Shown: positions 35,528 through 45,274 of the stretch, piece by piece
Layout: every line of letters begins with the position of its first letter
Numbering within the stretch: the first letter of the stretch is position 1
Notes under the pieces: model-generated
Databases searched by the model: none
What the model was told of the DNA's origin: nothing
What the model saw: the letters and a program-made list of their open reading frames with translations, nothing else
Translations under genes and position numbers: made by a program
From: Chitinophagaceae bacterium UBA7600
Lineage (GTDB): Bacteria; Bacteroidota; Bacteroidia; Chitinophagales; Chitinophagaceae
Direction of reading: 5' to 3'
Length of the DNA: 47,340 nucleotides
Assembly: GCA_002478885.1 (NCBI GenBank)
Contig: DLKC01000051.1
Location: 1-47,340 of the forward strand

Positions 35528-37972
35528 ATGAAAGTTCTAAAATTTGGCGGCTCCTCGGTTGCAAATGCGGAAAATATAAAAAAAGTGGCCGCCATTGTTC
35601 ACGGCTCCGGCGGTTCAAATATTATTGTGGTAAGTGCCCTCGGTGGCGTAACAGACCAGCTTATCAATGCGGGAACGCTGGCCGAAAAAAGTGATGAAGC
35701 CTTCAGGGACGCACTAAAAGCACTGGAAGACAAACATCTTGATGCCACGCGCCAGCTACTGCCGGTAACACACCAGAGCAGTTGCCTGAGTATGATCAAA
35801 CAGCATTTTAATGAGCTGGACGATATTTGTAACAGTGTGTTCTTCTTGAAGGAACTTTCACCAAGAACAAAAGACAGGATCATCAGTTTTGGCGAATTGC
35901 TGTCGTCCAAAATAATTTCAGCATACTTTTCCTCGCAAGGGATGGAACATGAATGGCTCGATTCCAGGAAGCTGATAAAAACCAATAGTGCTTTTGGCTT
36001 CGCCGCCGTTAATTTCAGCCTCACGAATGATAAGATTGCTTACACGATAAAAGCTTCGCATCAACAACTGTTCCTGGCGCCCGGCTTTATTTCCAGCGAT
36101 GACCAGGGAAATACCACTACACTCGGTCGTGGGGGCTCTGACTATACCGCCGCCATATTTGCAGCAGCGGTTAACGCTTCCAGCCTGGAAATATGGACCG
36201 ATGTAACCGGAATGATGACGGCCGATCCACGGTGGGTGCCAGCCGCTAAAACGATCCCGCACACTTCATACCAGGAAGCGATGGAACTTTCGCACTTCGG
36301 AGCCAAGGTTATTTACCCGCCCACAATTCAGCCGGTAATGCAGAAAAATATTCCAACCTGGGTCAAGAATACTTTCGCGCCAGGCGAGGCAGGAACGGTA
36401 ATAGAAAGCGCTACAGACCATGAGGGAGAAATGATTACCGGCATCTCAAGCATTAACGCCATTGCGCTGCTAAGCCTCGAAGGAAGCGGCATGGTTGGCA
36501 TACCGGGCTTTTCAAAAAGATTGTTCGAAGCATTGGCGTCAGAAAAGATTAATGTAATACTCATCACGCAAAGCAGTAGTGAACACTCCATTTGCGTGGG
36601 TATTAATACAGCAGATGCAGCTAAAGCTAAACTCGCGGTAGACAATGCTTTTGAAACAGAAATTCACCAGGGAAGAGTAGAGCCCCTGAAGCTGGAAAAT
36701 GAATTATCTATTATAGCACTCGTCGGCGATAAAATGAAAAGCCACCCTGGCATAAGCGGCAGAATGTTCGACGCTCTGGGAAGAAACGGTATTAACATAA
36801 GGGCAATCGCGCAGGGATCTTCCGAAAGAAATATTTCTGCGGTAATCGCTGCAGCCGACGTGAAAAAAGCAGTAAACGTTTTGCACGAGGCCTTTTTTGA
36901 AACTGCCCACAAGCAGCTAAACGTGTTCATAGTGGGACTTGGTAACGTGGGCAGCAAATTGCTCGGCCAGATAAAACAACAACAACAGTTTTTGCACGAA
37001 CAATTGAACCTGCAGGTTCGCGTAATGGGTATCGCTAATAGCAGGAAAATGCTTTTTGCCGAAAATGGGAACGGGCTTGACTTAAACAATTGGAAAGAAC
37101 TGGTTGCGGAAGCTGACCAGATGCACCTTGACACTTTTGTGCAGACGATTATTGAAAAAAATCTGCGTAACTCCATCTTTGTTGATGTTACTGCCAATGC
37201 TACCGTTGCACTGGTGTATGAAAGGTTGTTGTCGAAAACCGTTTCAGTTGTGGCCTGCAATAAGATCGCAGCAGCTTCTTCTTTCAAAAGTTACAGTCAA
37301 TTAAAATCACTTGCAAAAGAATTCAATGCCTTGTTTCTTTTCGAAACAAATGTGGGGGCCGGTCTCCCGGTTATAGGAACATTGAACGACCTTAGGCGAA
37401 GTGGTGACCAGGTCAACAAAATACAAGCTGTACTCTCCGGCACATTGAATTTTGTATTCAACAACTACGACGGCAGCAAAACGTTTGCATCGGTAGTGAG
37501 ACAGGCGCAGGACGAAGGCTATACGGAACCCGATCCAAGGCTTGACCTGGGTGGCACCGACGTGATGCGCAAGATTATGATTCTTGCACGGGAGGCAGGC
37601 GGTACCGTTGAAATGAACGACATCAGCAACAACGGTTTTTTACCGGCGAGTTGTTTCGATGGGTCCGTCGAAGACTTTTATAAAGAAATGGAATACCACG
37701 AAACACATTTTAAAGCGCTCTACGATGAGGCCGCGGCAAAATCCTGTAAGCTGAAATTCGTGGCACAATATGAAAATGGTAAAGCGACCGTGGGCTTGCA
37801 GCATATCGCTGCTGACAACGACTTTTATCACCTCTATGGCAAAGACAATATCGTGTTGTTCTATACGCTCCGTTATCCTCAGCAACCACTGGTAGTGAAA
37901 GGTGCCGGCGCCGGTGCCGATGTAACCGCAAGCGGTGTATTTGCAGACATTATACGGGTGGCCAGAGTTTAA
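35528..37972 (+). CDS. thrA: Bifunctional aspartokinase / homoserine dehydrogenase
   Basis: This 814-residue fusion enzyme catalyses the first and third steps from aspartate to threonine. The aspartokinase domain is at about 1-290 (MKVLKFGGSSVAN, later TLGRGGSDYTAAIFAAAV). Two ACT regulatory segments at about 310-450 carry typical feedback sites (INVILITQSSSEHSICVGIN, INIRAIAQGSSERNISAVI). The homoserine dehydrogenase domain is at about 465-814 (VFIVGLGNVGSKLL for NAD(P), later AVLSGTLNFVFNNYDG). The frame is open to 35429, but the extension reads through the repeat and lacks similarity, so ATG 35528 is chosen. thrB follows after 21 bp. Confidence 0.97.
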   Translation: MKVLKFGGSSVANAENIKKVAAIVHGSGGSNIIVVSALGGVTDQLINAGTLAEKSDEAFRDALKALEDKHLDATRQLLPVTHQSSCLSMIKQHFNELDDICNSVFFLKELSPRTKDRIISFGELLSSKIISAYFSSQGMEHEWLDSRKLIKTNSAFGFAAVNFSLTNDKIAYTIKASHQQLFLAPGFISSDDQGNTTTLGRGGSDYTAAIFAAAVNASSLEIWTDVTGMMTADPRWVPAAKTIPHTSYQEAMELSHFGAKVIYPPTIQPVMQKNIPTWVKNTFAPGEAGTVIESATDHEGEMITGISSINAIALLSLEGSGMVGIPGFSKRLFEALASEKINVILITQSSSEHSICVGINTADAAKAKLAVDNAFETEIHQGRVEPLKLENELSIIALVGDKMKSHPGISGRMFDALGRNGINIRAIAQGSSERNISAVIAAADVKKAVNVLHEAFFETAHKQLNVFIVGLGNVGSKLLGQIKQQQQFLHEQLNLQVRVMGIANSRKMLFAENGNGLDLNNWKELVAEADQMHLDTFVQTIIEKNLRNSIFVDVTANATVALVYERLLSKTVSVVACNKIAAASSFKSYSQLKSLAKEFNALFLFETNVGAGLPVIGTLNDLRRSGDQVNKIQAVLSGTLNFVFNNYDGSKTFASVVRQAQDEGYTEPDPRLDLGGTDVMRKIMILAREAGGTVEMNDISNNGFLPASCFDGSVEDFYKEMEYHETHFKALYDEAAAKSCKLKFVAQYENGKATVGLQHIAADNDFYHLYGKDNIVLFYTLRYPQQPLVVKGAGAGADVTASGVFADIIRVARV

Positions 37973-37993
37973 AATGCAAACCCTTTATAAGTA

Positions 37994-38920
37994 ATGAAAA
38001 AAGTAAGAGTATTACCTCCTGCAACTGTGGCAAACGTCGTTTGCGGCTTCGACATACTTGGCTTTGCATTAAACGAACCTTGTGATGAATTTGAAGTGGA
38101 AATTACTGAGGAACCTGGTGTACGCATCGTTAACCTTGACGAATACAACCTGCCCACCGACCCGGAAAAAAATGTAAGTGGCGCGGCCATGCTCGCAATG
38201 CTTGAAGAAACGCCCGACATAAAAGGTTGTATTATTTACTCAAAAAAGATCATTAAACCCGGTAGCGGTATCGGTTCAAGTGCGGCAAGTGCAGCAGGTG
38301 TGGTAGTGGGACTGAATCATCTACTCGGCAACCGTTTTAGTAATGCCGACCTTGTTCGTTTTGCTATGTTTGGCGAAAAGGTAGCAAGCGGCGTAAAACA
38401 TGCCGATAATATAGCGCCCTGCATTTATGGTGGCGTTACTTTGATCCGCTCCATTTTCCCGTTAGACATTGTAAGCATCGACGCACCGCCCCTGTATGCT
38501 ACTGTTGTGCACCCTCAGATTGAAGTACGCACCGCAGATGCAAGGCAGATACTTCGCCAGAAAGTGTTGTTGAAAGATGCAATTAAACAATGGGGCAATA
38601 TCGCCGGGCTCGTTGCCGGCTTTCTAAAAAAAGATTATGACCTCATCGGTCGTTCGCTCGAAGATGTGATCATTGAACCCGTGCGCAGTATCTTGATCCC
38701 GGGCTTCGATGAAGTAAAAAAAAGAAGCAAAGATGCCGGCGCGCTCGGCGGCGGTATCAGCGGAAGCGGGCCATCGATTTTTATGCTGAGCAAAGACGAG
38801 CTAACCGCTAAAGCGGTGGCCAAAGAAATGGAAGAGGTTTTCATTAAAATAGGTATCGACTATCACACGCATGTAACGTCGATCAACAGCCAGGGCGTAA
38901 AAATTATACACAGTGCTTAA
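37994..38920 (+). CDS. thrB: Homoserine kinase
   Basis: This 308-residue GHMP-family kinase phosphorylates homoserine. The ATP-binding loop KPGSGIGSSAASAAG (about 88-102) is intact, and the C-terminal GGGISGSGPSIFML motif is near 255. It is the second gene of the thr operon, 21 bp after thrA. A 123-bp gap with a B-type repeat follows before thrC. Confidence 0.96.
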   Translation: MKKVRVLPPATVANVVCGFDILGFALNEPCDEFEVEITEEPGVRIVNLDEYNLPTDPEKNVSGAAMLAMLEETPDIKGCIIYSKKIIKPGSGIGSSAASAAGVVVGLNHLLGNRFSNADLVRFAMFGEKVASGVKHADNIAPCIYGGVTLIRSIFPLDIVSIDAPPLYATVVHPQIEVRTADARQILRQKVLLKDAIKQWGNIAGLVAGFLKKDYDLIGRSLEDVIIEPVRSILIPGFDEVKKRSKDAGALGGGISGSGPSIFMLSKDELTAKAVAKEMEEVFIKIGIDYHTHVTSINSQGVKIIHSA

Positions 38921-38963
38921 ACATAAATGACTTTTGCGAACGGGCTCAGTAAAGCGGTGCTGC

Positions 38964-38981
38964 ACAAGTGAGTGACACAAC
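38964..38981. repeat. Solo B-type repeat end between thrB and thrC
   Basis: ACAAGTGAGTGACACAAC lies 62 bp before the thrC ATG. An upstream in-frame GTG for thrC falls inside this repeat and is probably not used. Confidence 0.88.
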
Positions 38982-39043
38982 GGAAGATGCCATTAAGGCC
39001 GGTGCCGGCAACAAAAAATCAATATCATTATTCAGTATCTGCC

Positions 39044-40348
39044 ATGTATTATTACAGTCTTAATCATCAATCACCCGATACAAATTTTGAAGAGGCTACC
39101 GTAAGAGGCCAGGCGCCTGATAAGGGCCTGTATTTTCCTTCGTTCATTCCAAAACTTCCCGCTGGATTTTTTGAATCGATAAGATCGCTTTCAAAAGAAG
39201 AGATTAGCCTTACGGTAATGAAACCTTATGTAGCCGGCAGCATTCCCGATGCCGTGTTACAGCAAATAATCAATGAAACGATCGGTTTTGATTTTCCGCT
39301 GGTGCAAGTGAACAGCGATATTTTTTCCCTGGAACTCTTTCATGGGCCTACACTCGCTTTTAAAGACGTGGGCGCCAGGTTCATGAGCCGTTGCCTCGGT
39401 TATTTCAACCGAAACAGCAACCACCACACCACGGTACTCGTGGCAACATCTGGCGACACCGGCGGCGCAGTTGCCAATGGCTTCCTGGGCGTGGACGCGG
39501 TAGACGTGATTATCTTATACCCCACCGGGAAAGTAAGCCCGATACAGGAATTGCAATTGACCACATGCGGACAAAATATTACCGCCGTTGAGGTAGAAGG
39601 CACATTCGACGATTGCCAGGCAATGGTTAAATCGGCGTTTATGGATGAGGAACTGAATGGCAAATACTCGCTTACTTCGGCCAACTCCATCAACGTTGCA
39701 AGATGGTTGCCGCAACAGCTATACTACTTTTTTGCCTACCAGCAATGGCGGGAAGAGCAGCCACCGGTTTGCTGTGTACCAAGCGGTAATTTTGGAAATA
39801 TCTGCGCCGGCATGATGGCTTATGCATCGGGGTTACCTGTACGCCATTTTATTGCGGCATGCAACAGCAATGATGTGGTACCGCAATTTTTAAACAGCGG
39901 CAATTACGAACCAAAAAATTCAGTGGCTACTATTTCGAACGCGATGGATGTGGGCAGCCCAAGCAATTTCGTTCGCATCATGGAAATATTTGAAGGCCGG
40001 CTGAGCAACCTGAAAAAGATATTGTCCGGCGCAACGGTCGATGATGACAGCACCGCCGCAACCATAAAGGCCGTATTTGAAAAATATGGTTACACACTCG
40101 ACCCGCACGGGGCTGTAGGATATTATGCACTGCAACAATACCTGGAACAGAATAAACAGGATAACCTGAAGGGATTCTTCCTTGAAACAGCACACCCGGT
40201 GAAGTTTCCTGGAACTGTGGAAATAGCTACACAAAAGAAAATTGCATTCCCCGACAGTGTTCAATACCTTTTACAAAAAGAAAAGAAAAGCATCGCACTC
40301 AAAAGTGGCTTCAGCCATTTAAAAGAATGGATGATGAGCAAAGCCTGA
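39044..40348 (+). CDS. thrC: Threonine synthase
   Basis: This 434-residue PLP enzyme converts O-phosphohomoserine to threonine. The PLP lysine is Lys107 in GPTLAFKDVGARF; VATSGDTGGAVANGF binds the PLP phosphate, and CVPSGNFGNICAG follows. The start at 39044 (MYYYSLNHQS) is chosen. The frame is open to a GTG at 38972, but that extension reads the repeat and a low-similarity linker. It is the last gene of the thr operon. Confidence 0.96.
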   Translation: MYYYSLNHQSPDTNFEEATVRGQAPDKGLYFPSFIPKLPAGFFESIRSLSKEEISLTVMKPYVAGSIPDAVLQQIINETIGFDFPLVQVNSDIFSLELFHGPTLAFKDVGARFMSRCLGYFNRNSNHHTTVLVATSGDTGGAVANGFLGVDAVDVIILYPTGKVSPIQELQLTTCGQNITAVEVEGTFDDCQAMVKSAFMDEELNGKYSLTSANSINVARWLPQQLYYFFAYQQWREEQPPVCCVPSGNFGNICAGMMAYASGLPVRHFIAACNSNDVVPQFLNSGNYEPKNSVATISNAMDVGSPSNFVRIMEIFEGRLSNLKKILSGATVDDDSTAATIKAVFEKYGYTLDPHGAVGYYALQQYLEQNKQDNLKGFFLETAHPVKFPGTVEIATQKKIAFPDSVQYLLQKEKKSIALKSGFSHLKEWMMSKA

Positions 40349-40389
40349 CTGCGGTTACGGAACAACAGCTGCATCAGCTACAGCAGTTT

Positions 40390-40404
40390 AAGTGTGCGAC
40401 GCAA
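40390..40404. repeat. Solo A-type repeat end between convergent genes
   Basis: AAGTGTGCGACGCAA lies between thrC and the minus-strand NHL gene. It is followed directly by the terminator hairpin at 40411. Confidence 0.75.
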
Positions 40405-40434
40405 GTAAAGCCCGGCCCTGTTACAGGGGCCGGC
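40404..40434 (-). terminator. Hairpin terminator after the NHL-repeat gene
   Basis: CCGGCCCTG (40412-40420) pairs with CAGGGGCCGG (40424-40433), with one bulged base. On the minus strand it is followed by GCTTTACTT. It lies 11 bp after the stop at 40445. Confidence 0.6.
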
Positions 40435-40444
40435 TACCAACCAT

Positions 40445-42202
40445 TTATTGTTTGATTATTTTGGAGGTGAATACACCGGAACGATTTCCGTAAATGCTGA
40501 TATGGTAAACACCCGGCGCAAGTCTTGAAATATCGAGTACCGCGCTGTTGTACCCTGCCGCCGCACTAAGATATTGTTGCTGTAACTGTTTGCCGGCGAT
40601 ATCGGTTATGCGGATGGTAAGCCGCTCTTCTGTCAAAGCTTTGCAGGAAACAGTGATGCGGTCTTTTGCTGGGTTGGGATAAACGCTAAAATGATTGCTC
40701 TGGACATCGCCTTTTGACAAAGCAGACGCAACGCTGCTGAAACCGGCCGCGGTGCTAACCGTAACATAGGCATTTCGGGTATCGGAAACACCACAGGCGT
40801 CAACGGCAGCAACGGAAACAAATCCACTCGAATCACCCCAATTGACGGTAATAACCGGCGTACCCTGGCCAGATATAATGCTAACATCGCCCGGGAACGT
40901 CCACTGATAAGTATAACCAGGTTTCCCGATGACACTGTAGGAAACAGCATTTTGCTTTTCCATTACATTGAACAGCCCCGATATAGGCGAAGGTTTCTGT
41001 GGCGTGGTGATTACTTTAAAAATGTCTGTGAGCGTTCTGCAACCCGCTTTGCCAAAGACCATAGACTTGTAATTGGCGGCCTTGCCTGAAGTATAATAGT
41101 TACTGTCGGCAACCTCCGTTTTTACATATTGCTTTACCTGGCCATGACCGGGTTCACCATCACCCCCTACGGCTACATAAACGGTGCCATCGCTCTTTAC
41201 ATACACGCCACGCGGGAAATAAAGATGGTAGGGCGTATAATCAAGGCCGTAACCTCCGGCCACGGTGTAGCCAGCTTTTTTTCCGGGCGCCCATCGTTTT
41301 ACACCCTGGCTGTAACTATCTATCACGTAAATATTTTCGTCCTTGTCTACAAACAATTCTTCTGGAATAACTCTTTCAGGTCCGTCGCCCGGACCATAGC
41401 CACCAGCCACAGTAATACCTCGTGTGGCCCCGGGGGCCCATTTCTGAACACGGTAATTGAGAAAATCACTGATATAAATATTTCCCGGTGTGTCAACAAA
41501 AACGCCTAATGGATGATACAGCTGATCAGCGCCTGAGCCATAACTAACACCTCCGGCAACTATCACACCCGACTTGGCGCCCGGTGCCCACTTTACTATG
41601 CGGTTATTGTAAACATCTGCTACATATATATTCCCGGCGGTGTCGAGACTCAACGAATTGGGCCAGTTGAATTGGTCAAGATCGCTGCCTGCGCCGTTCC
41701 CGCCGGCGACGACCTTGCCTGTAGTTGCATCCCGCGCCCATTTTACAATACGGTAATTATAAACATCGGCAATAAAAATATTGCCATGCCGGTCAACCTG
41801 TACATCCTCCGGTCCATTCAACTGGTTTAAATCGGAACCCTTCCCGTTTCCACCGGCTACAATAAAACCGGTATCAGCACCTTTCGGAAATTTTACCACC
41901 GCATTAAGCCTGTATTCGGTAACATACATGTTGCCGTCTTTATCAAACGTAACAGCCGAAGGAATATCGAGCCCCTCCGTTACAGGCTCTCCGTAAGAAG
42001 CGTAGTTTGTTCTTAACATTGAAGGTGCCCCATTTCGAAACCACAATATTTCTTTCGCATCGCTGCCATTAACGTGGGTCGTAATAAGATTTCCGACACA
42101 GGAATTGCCGGTAATCTGCGCCTCACATTGAGCGAAGGGCTCGTGGTAAAGTAGCAGAAGTATCACAGTAATGGTAAGGGGGATCAGCAGTATGTTTTTC
42201 AT
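40445..42202 (-). CDS. Secreted NHL-repeat protein with T9SS type A sorting domain
   Basis: This is a 585-residue exported protein. It has a signal peptide (to about 24), a short Cys-containing segment, and then a beta-propeller of about six NHL-type repeats of some 45-55 residues (about 80-345). Each has a GNIYVADVYNNRIVKW-like strand set ending in a VAGG-type turn. A PKD-like domain (YTYQWTFPGDVSIISGQGT near 430) follows, and then a C-terminal type A sorting domain (VYPNPAKDRITVSC ... FTSKIIKQ). It should be exported by the type IX system to the surface or medium. Function beyond binding is unknown. The 530-bp gap to 42732 contains no supported gene. Confidence 0.88.
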   Translation of the reverse strand: MKNILLIPLTITVILLLLYHEPFAQCEAQITGNSCVGNLITTHVNGSDAKEILWFRNGAPSMLRTNYASYGEPVTEGLDIPSAVTFDKDGNMYVTEYRLNAVVKFPKGADTGFIVAGGNGKGSDLNQLNGPEDVQVDRHGNIFIADVYNYRIVKWARDATTGKVVAGGNGAGSDLDQFNWPNSLSLDTAGNIYVADVYNNRIVKWAPGAKSGVIVAGGVSYGSGADQLYHPLGVFVDTPGNIYISDFLNYRVQKWAPGATRGITVAGGYGPGDGPERVIPEELFVDKDENIYVIDSYSQGVKRWAPGKKAGYTVAGGYGLDYTPYHLYFPRGVYVKSDGTVYVAVGGDGEPGHGQVKQYVKTEVADSNYYTSGKAANYKSMVFGKAGCRTLTDIFKVITTPQKPSPISGLFNVMEKQNAVSYSVIGKPGYTYQWTFPGDVSIISGQGTPVITVNWGDSSGFVSVAAVDACGVSDTRNAYVTVSTAAGFSSVASALSKGDVQSNHFSVYPNPAKDRITVSCKALTEERLTIRITDIAGKQLQQQYLSAAAGYNSAVLDISRLAPGVYHISIYGNRSGVFTSKIIKQ

Positions 42203-42660
42203 TTAATGAGATTTGTGAGGTTCACAGGTAATTGTGTTGGTTGGTTTTAAAACTGTTGGCAACCGGGTAGCAATACGGCTGGCGTTAATGTTAATACATA
42301 ATGGCTGGCAAGTCGTCATATACGAAAACAAACGCAGCGAAAATGCTGGCAAAGGCTTTTGTTGCTCATAAATTAGTATTTATTAAAAAGACTAAAATGG
42401 AGGCCAATCGCAGGATATTTTGGATTTTCACAGGATAGTTCAGATTAAACTGATCATTTGCTAATCAACTATATGCTCAAATGTAAACAGTTTTGAGTAT
42501 TGGCATCCAAAATTCTGAAACCGGTAAAAAATGAATTTTCATAAAAACAGCGTGGTCAATTTTTAAAGTCAATCATCATGCCATAACAAAAGCAGTTACC
42601 ACCTTGACGCACTGCCGGATGTACGGTAATAACGGGTACATGGTTGCAGATACGGGAAAA

Positions 42661-42668
42661 TATTTTTG
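42661..42668 (+). promoter_or_regulatory. Candidate -7 box for the DinB-like gene
   Basis: TATTTTTG matches TAnnTTTG 64 bp before the ATG at 42733. An upstream TTG lies only 14 bp away, shorter than usual. Confidence 0.35.
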
Positions 42669-42732
42669 GCACAGATTTTTTTGCAACCGGCTGGCTACAT
42701 TGCCTAACTTTCCCTAACAAAAAACCTATGAT

Positions 42733-43266
42733 ATGAAAATGGATATCGCAATATCAAGACCGCTTGCGGGTGAATATCCCCCATGGTTTGCAGCAGAGAT
42801 TGAAACCGTGCACTACCACGACCTTTTTGCCGGCCTCCGCGATATTAATAACATCACCGTTCCTTTGCTGAAAAGTCTTACCGCCAATGACCTTGAGTAC
42901 AGGTATGCACCGGGTAAATGGAGCATTAAACAAATGTGGCAACATGTGATCGACGTAGAAAGGATACTCTCCTATCGTGCCTTGCGTTTTGCCAGGATGG
43001 ACGACACGATCCTGAATGCATTTGATGAGAATAAGTATGCCGAAATTAGCAAAGCCGATGCAAGGGATTTCTCCGACATCATCCACGAATTTTCGATTGT
43101 GAGAATGTCTACCATAGAACTCTTCAAGAGTTTTACCGCTGCCATGTTCCTGCACCAGGGAACAGCAGGCCGTTCAAAAATGACCGTCAGGGCAATGGGC
43201 TACCTGATACTCGGGCACGAAATACACCATATAAAAATAATCAGGGAAAGATACCTTGGGCAATAA
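42733..43266 (+). CDS. DinB-family protein
   Basis: This 177-residue helical protein of the DinB superfamily is expected to be a metal-binding four-helix bundle. Candidate metal ligands are the His of KQMWQHVIDVE near residue 69 and the His cluster in GHEIHHIKIIRERY near the C-terminus. The family marker YAPGKWSIKQ precedes the first His. It is unrelated in detail to the DinB-like gene at 2612. The gene is monocistronic and converges with the hydroxyacyl-CoA dehydrogenase gene across 22 bp. The activity is unknown. Confidence 0.85.
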   Translation: MKMDIAISRPLAGEYPPWFAAEIETVHYHDLFAGLRDINNITVPLLKSLTANDLEYRYAPGKWSIKQMWQHVIDVERILSYRALRFARMDDTILNAFDENKYAEISKADARDFSDIIHEFSIVRMSTIELFKSFTAAMFLHQGTAGRSKMTVRAMGYLILGHEIHHIKIIRERYLGQ

Positions 43267-43288
43267 CCTGGATAAGGAGGAGCCACTC

Positions 43289-44287
43289 CTATTCTTTGGT
43301 TTCTTGTAGCGCGGCCAGTTTCTTTTTTACAACATCTGCCGGGTACTTCAAAGCCAGTTGCCTGATATCGTAACTAAACTCTGTAAAGGTTTCTTCCCAA
43401 AGTTTTGCTTCTTCGGGTGTATATTGGTAAAAACCTTTACCATTCGATATACCCCTGCCGCCATCTTTTACGATATCGTCTATCAGTTTTGGAATGGTCA
43501 CCTGGTTATTCAACGTGGGCAGCAAATCTTTCATTACTGTATGATAAGCAGCAACGCCAGTCAGGTCCATCCAGCCAAATACACCAACCAGTGTCATCCA
43601 GTAGCCACCATTATTTCTGCAGGCGCGGTCAACATCTTCAACGGTAGCGTAACCGTTCTCTACAAGGTAACACGCCTCCCTGTACATAGAATACATCAGC
43701 CTGTTGGTAATAAAACCGCGGATATCCTTTCTCACTAGTGTTGGCTCTTTGCCCCAAAAATGAGATAGCGCATAAAGAAATTCTCCTTTGCTTATTTCAC
43801 TTTTTGCACCACAGATAATTTCAAGAAACCTGGTAGTATGCGAGGGCTCGGCCCAATGCAACCCAAAAAATCTTTCAGGATGTTTTGTTTCCTGTTGCAG
43901 CATACTTATCGGTATCGCCGAGGTATTGCTCGTTACAATAGCATTCGTACTTACAACAGCTTCAATCTTTTCGTAGACGGATTTTTTTATTGCGATGTCT
44001 TCAATCGTGCACTCGATTACCAACCCGCATGGCTCAAGTAAAGCATAGTCTTCCGTCAGCACCAGTTGCTGAAAATAATGTTCCGGCATTTCAGTAATAA
44101 GGCCGTGGTTAAGTGCATTAACCAAATGCTCCCTTATGCGTCGCTCTGCATGCAACAGGTCAACCGCAATCGGTGCAACTGCAATAACTTTGTGCCCCGC
44201 CATTAACAGGCAGGTCGTAATACTGCAGCCCATTAGTCCAAGCCCCACAACTCCTGCCGTAATCTCGTTTGGCTTTATGTTTTCCAT
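43289..44287 (-). CDS. 3-hydroxyacyl-CoA dehydrogenase family protein
   Basis: This 332-residue NAD-dependent dehydrogenase has an N-terminal Rossmann fold (GVVGLGLMGCSITTCLLMAGH, about 12-32), the catalytic-region FGLHWAEPSHTTRF near 142 with the conserved His, and a C-terminal helical domain (GFITNRLMYSMYREACYLVE). Canonical enzymes have HFFNPVP after the His; here it is HWAEPSH, so the substrate may not be a fatty acyl-CoA. It follows the SDR gene after 102 bp that contain an A-type repeat end. The pair may form a small catabolic unit. Confidence 0.85.
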   Translation of the reverse strand: MENIKPNEITAGVVGLGLMGCSITTCLLMAGHKVIAVAPIAVDLLHAERRIREHLVNALNHGLITEMPEHYFQQLVLTEDYALLEPCGLVIECTIEDIAIKKSVYEKIEAVVSTNAIVTSNTSAIPISMLQQETKHPERFFGLHWAEPSHTTRFLEIICGAKSEISKGEFLYALSHFWGKEPTLVRKDIRGFITNRLMYSMYREACYLVENGYATVEDVDRACRNNGGYWMTLVGVFGWMDLTGVAAYHTVMKDLLPTLNNQVTIPKLIDDIVKDGGRGISNGKGFYQYTPEEAKLWEETFTEFSYDIRQLALKYPADVVKKKLAALQETKE

Positions 44288-44340
44288 ATTTCCAGGTTTT
44301 TTATTTTATGAAACGAGCTTTTAATTCTTTATTAAACATT

Positions 44341-44358
44341 GTTGCGTCGCACACTTCA
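44341..44358. repeat. Solo A-type repeat end
   Basis: GTTGCGTCGCACACTTCA lies between the SDR gene and the dehydrogenase gene, 53 bp upstream of the latter. Confidence 0.8.
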
Positions 44359-44389
44359 ACGCTTTATCCATTGTTGGGCAGGCAATACA

Positions 44390-45115
44390 TCAATAGGTTG
44401 CCCTTCCACCGGTGAGATCAAAAGTAAACCCCGTTACAAAACTGTTCTGCGGAGAAACGATAAATGCGGCCATGTCGGCCACTTCCGCTAAAGTACCGCA
44501 TCGCTTCATCGGAATTTTATCCGTCATGTACTTCACCTGTTCATCGGGCATATTATCGACAAGCGCCGTTCTTATTACCGCCGGTGCCAGTGCATTTATG
44601 GTAACGCCTGTTTCTGCATATTCTTTTCCCTGCACTTTGGTCATACCGATCACCGCGGCCTTTGATGCAGAATAGGCAAGCATACCTGCATTGCCTTCCT
44701 TGCCTGCAACAGAAGCAATGTGTAATATACGTCCGTAATTTTTTTGAAGCATTACCGGCAACACATGCTTCGATGTGTAATACGATCCAAAAAAATTCAC
44801 ATCAAAAACATTCTTTACATTCTGTGTGGATGTATCATGGCTTTTCACATTTGTTACACCGGTAATACCAGCACAGTTAACGAGTATGTCAACCGTTCCC
44901 AATTCATCGATTACCGATGCAATGGAGCGCTGAACTGATGCTTCATCACTCACATCTGTTTGAAAAAAATGGCCACCATCATTCAACGGGGCAGCTTTCA
45001 TATCCAGTATGGCGATCACAGCGCCCTCTTCCTGCAAACGCTTTGCAACTGCGGCACCAATCCCCGATGTTCCCCCGGTAATAACGGCAACCTGCTTTTC
45101 AAAATGCTTATTCAT
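44390..45115 (-). CDS. SDR-family NAD(P)-dependent oxidoreductase
   Basis: This 241-residue classical short-chain dehydrogenase has the cofactor loop VITGGTSGIGAAVA (about 11-24), NCAGITG near 85, and the active-site serine region HIASVAG. The catalytic YSASKAA (Tyr-x-x-x-Lys) lies near 147, and the C-terminus has FTFDLTGGRATY. It resembles FabG-type 3-oxoacyl reductases, but the substrate cannot be fixed. It is upstream of the hydroxyacyl-CoA dehydrogenase gene in the same direction and divergent from the sigma factor gene. Confidence 0.88.
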   Translation of the reverse strand: MNKHFEKQVAVITGGTSGIGAAVAKRLQEEGAVIAILDMKAAPLNDGGHFFQTDVSDEASVQRSIASVIDELGTVDILVNCAGITGVTNVKSHDTSTQNVKNVFDVNFFGSYYTSKHVLPVMLQKNYGRILHIASVAGKEGNAGMLAYSASKAAVIGMTKVQGKEYAETGVTINALAPAVIRTALVDNMPDEQVKYMTDKIPMKRCGTLAEVADMAAFIVSPQNSFVTGFTFDLTGGRATY

Positions 45116-45274
45116 GTATCAATATTGTGAACGGAATTTAGTGAATAGCGGGTTACAAAAAAGCATCAAACGATTGAGTGAAAGAGAAAGCACAGCTGAG
45201 CTTAGGAACATGGATTAAAAAAAATTTCCTCAATTTTAAAATATAATGATACACTGCCCGTCTGCCTTTGTAAG

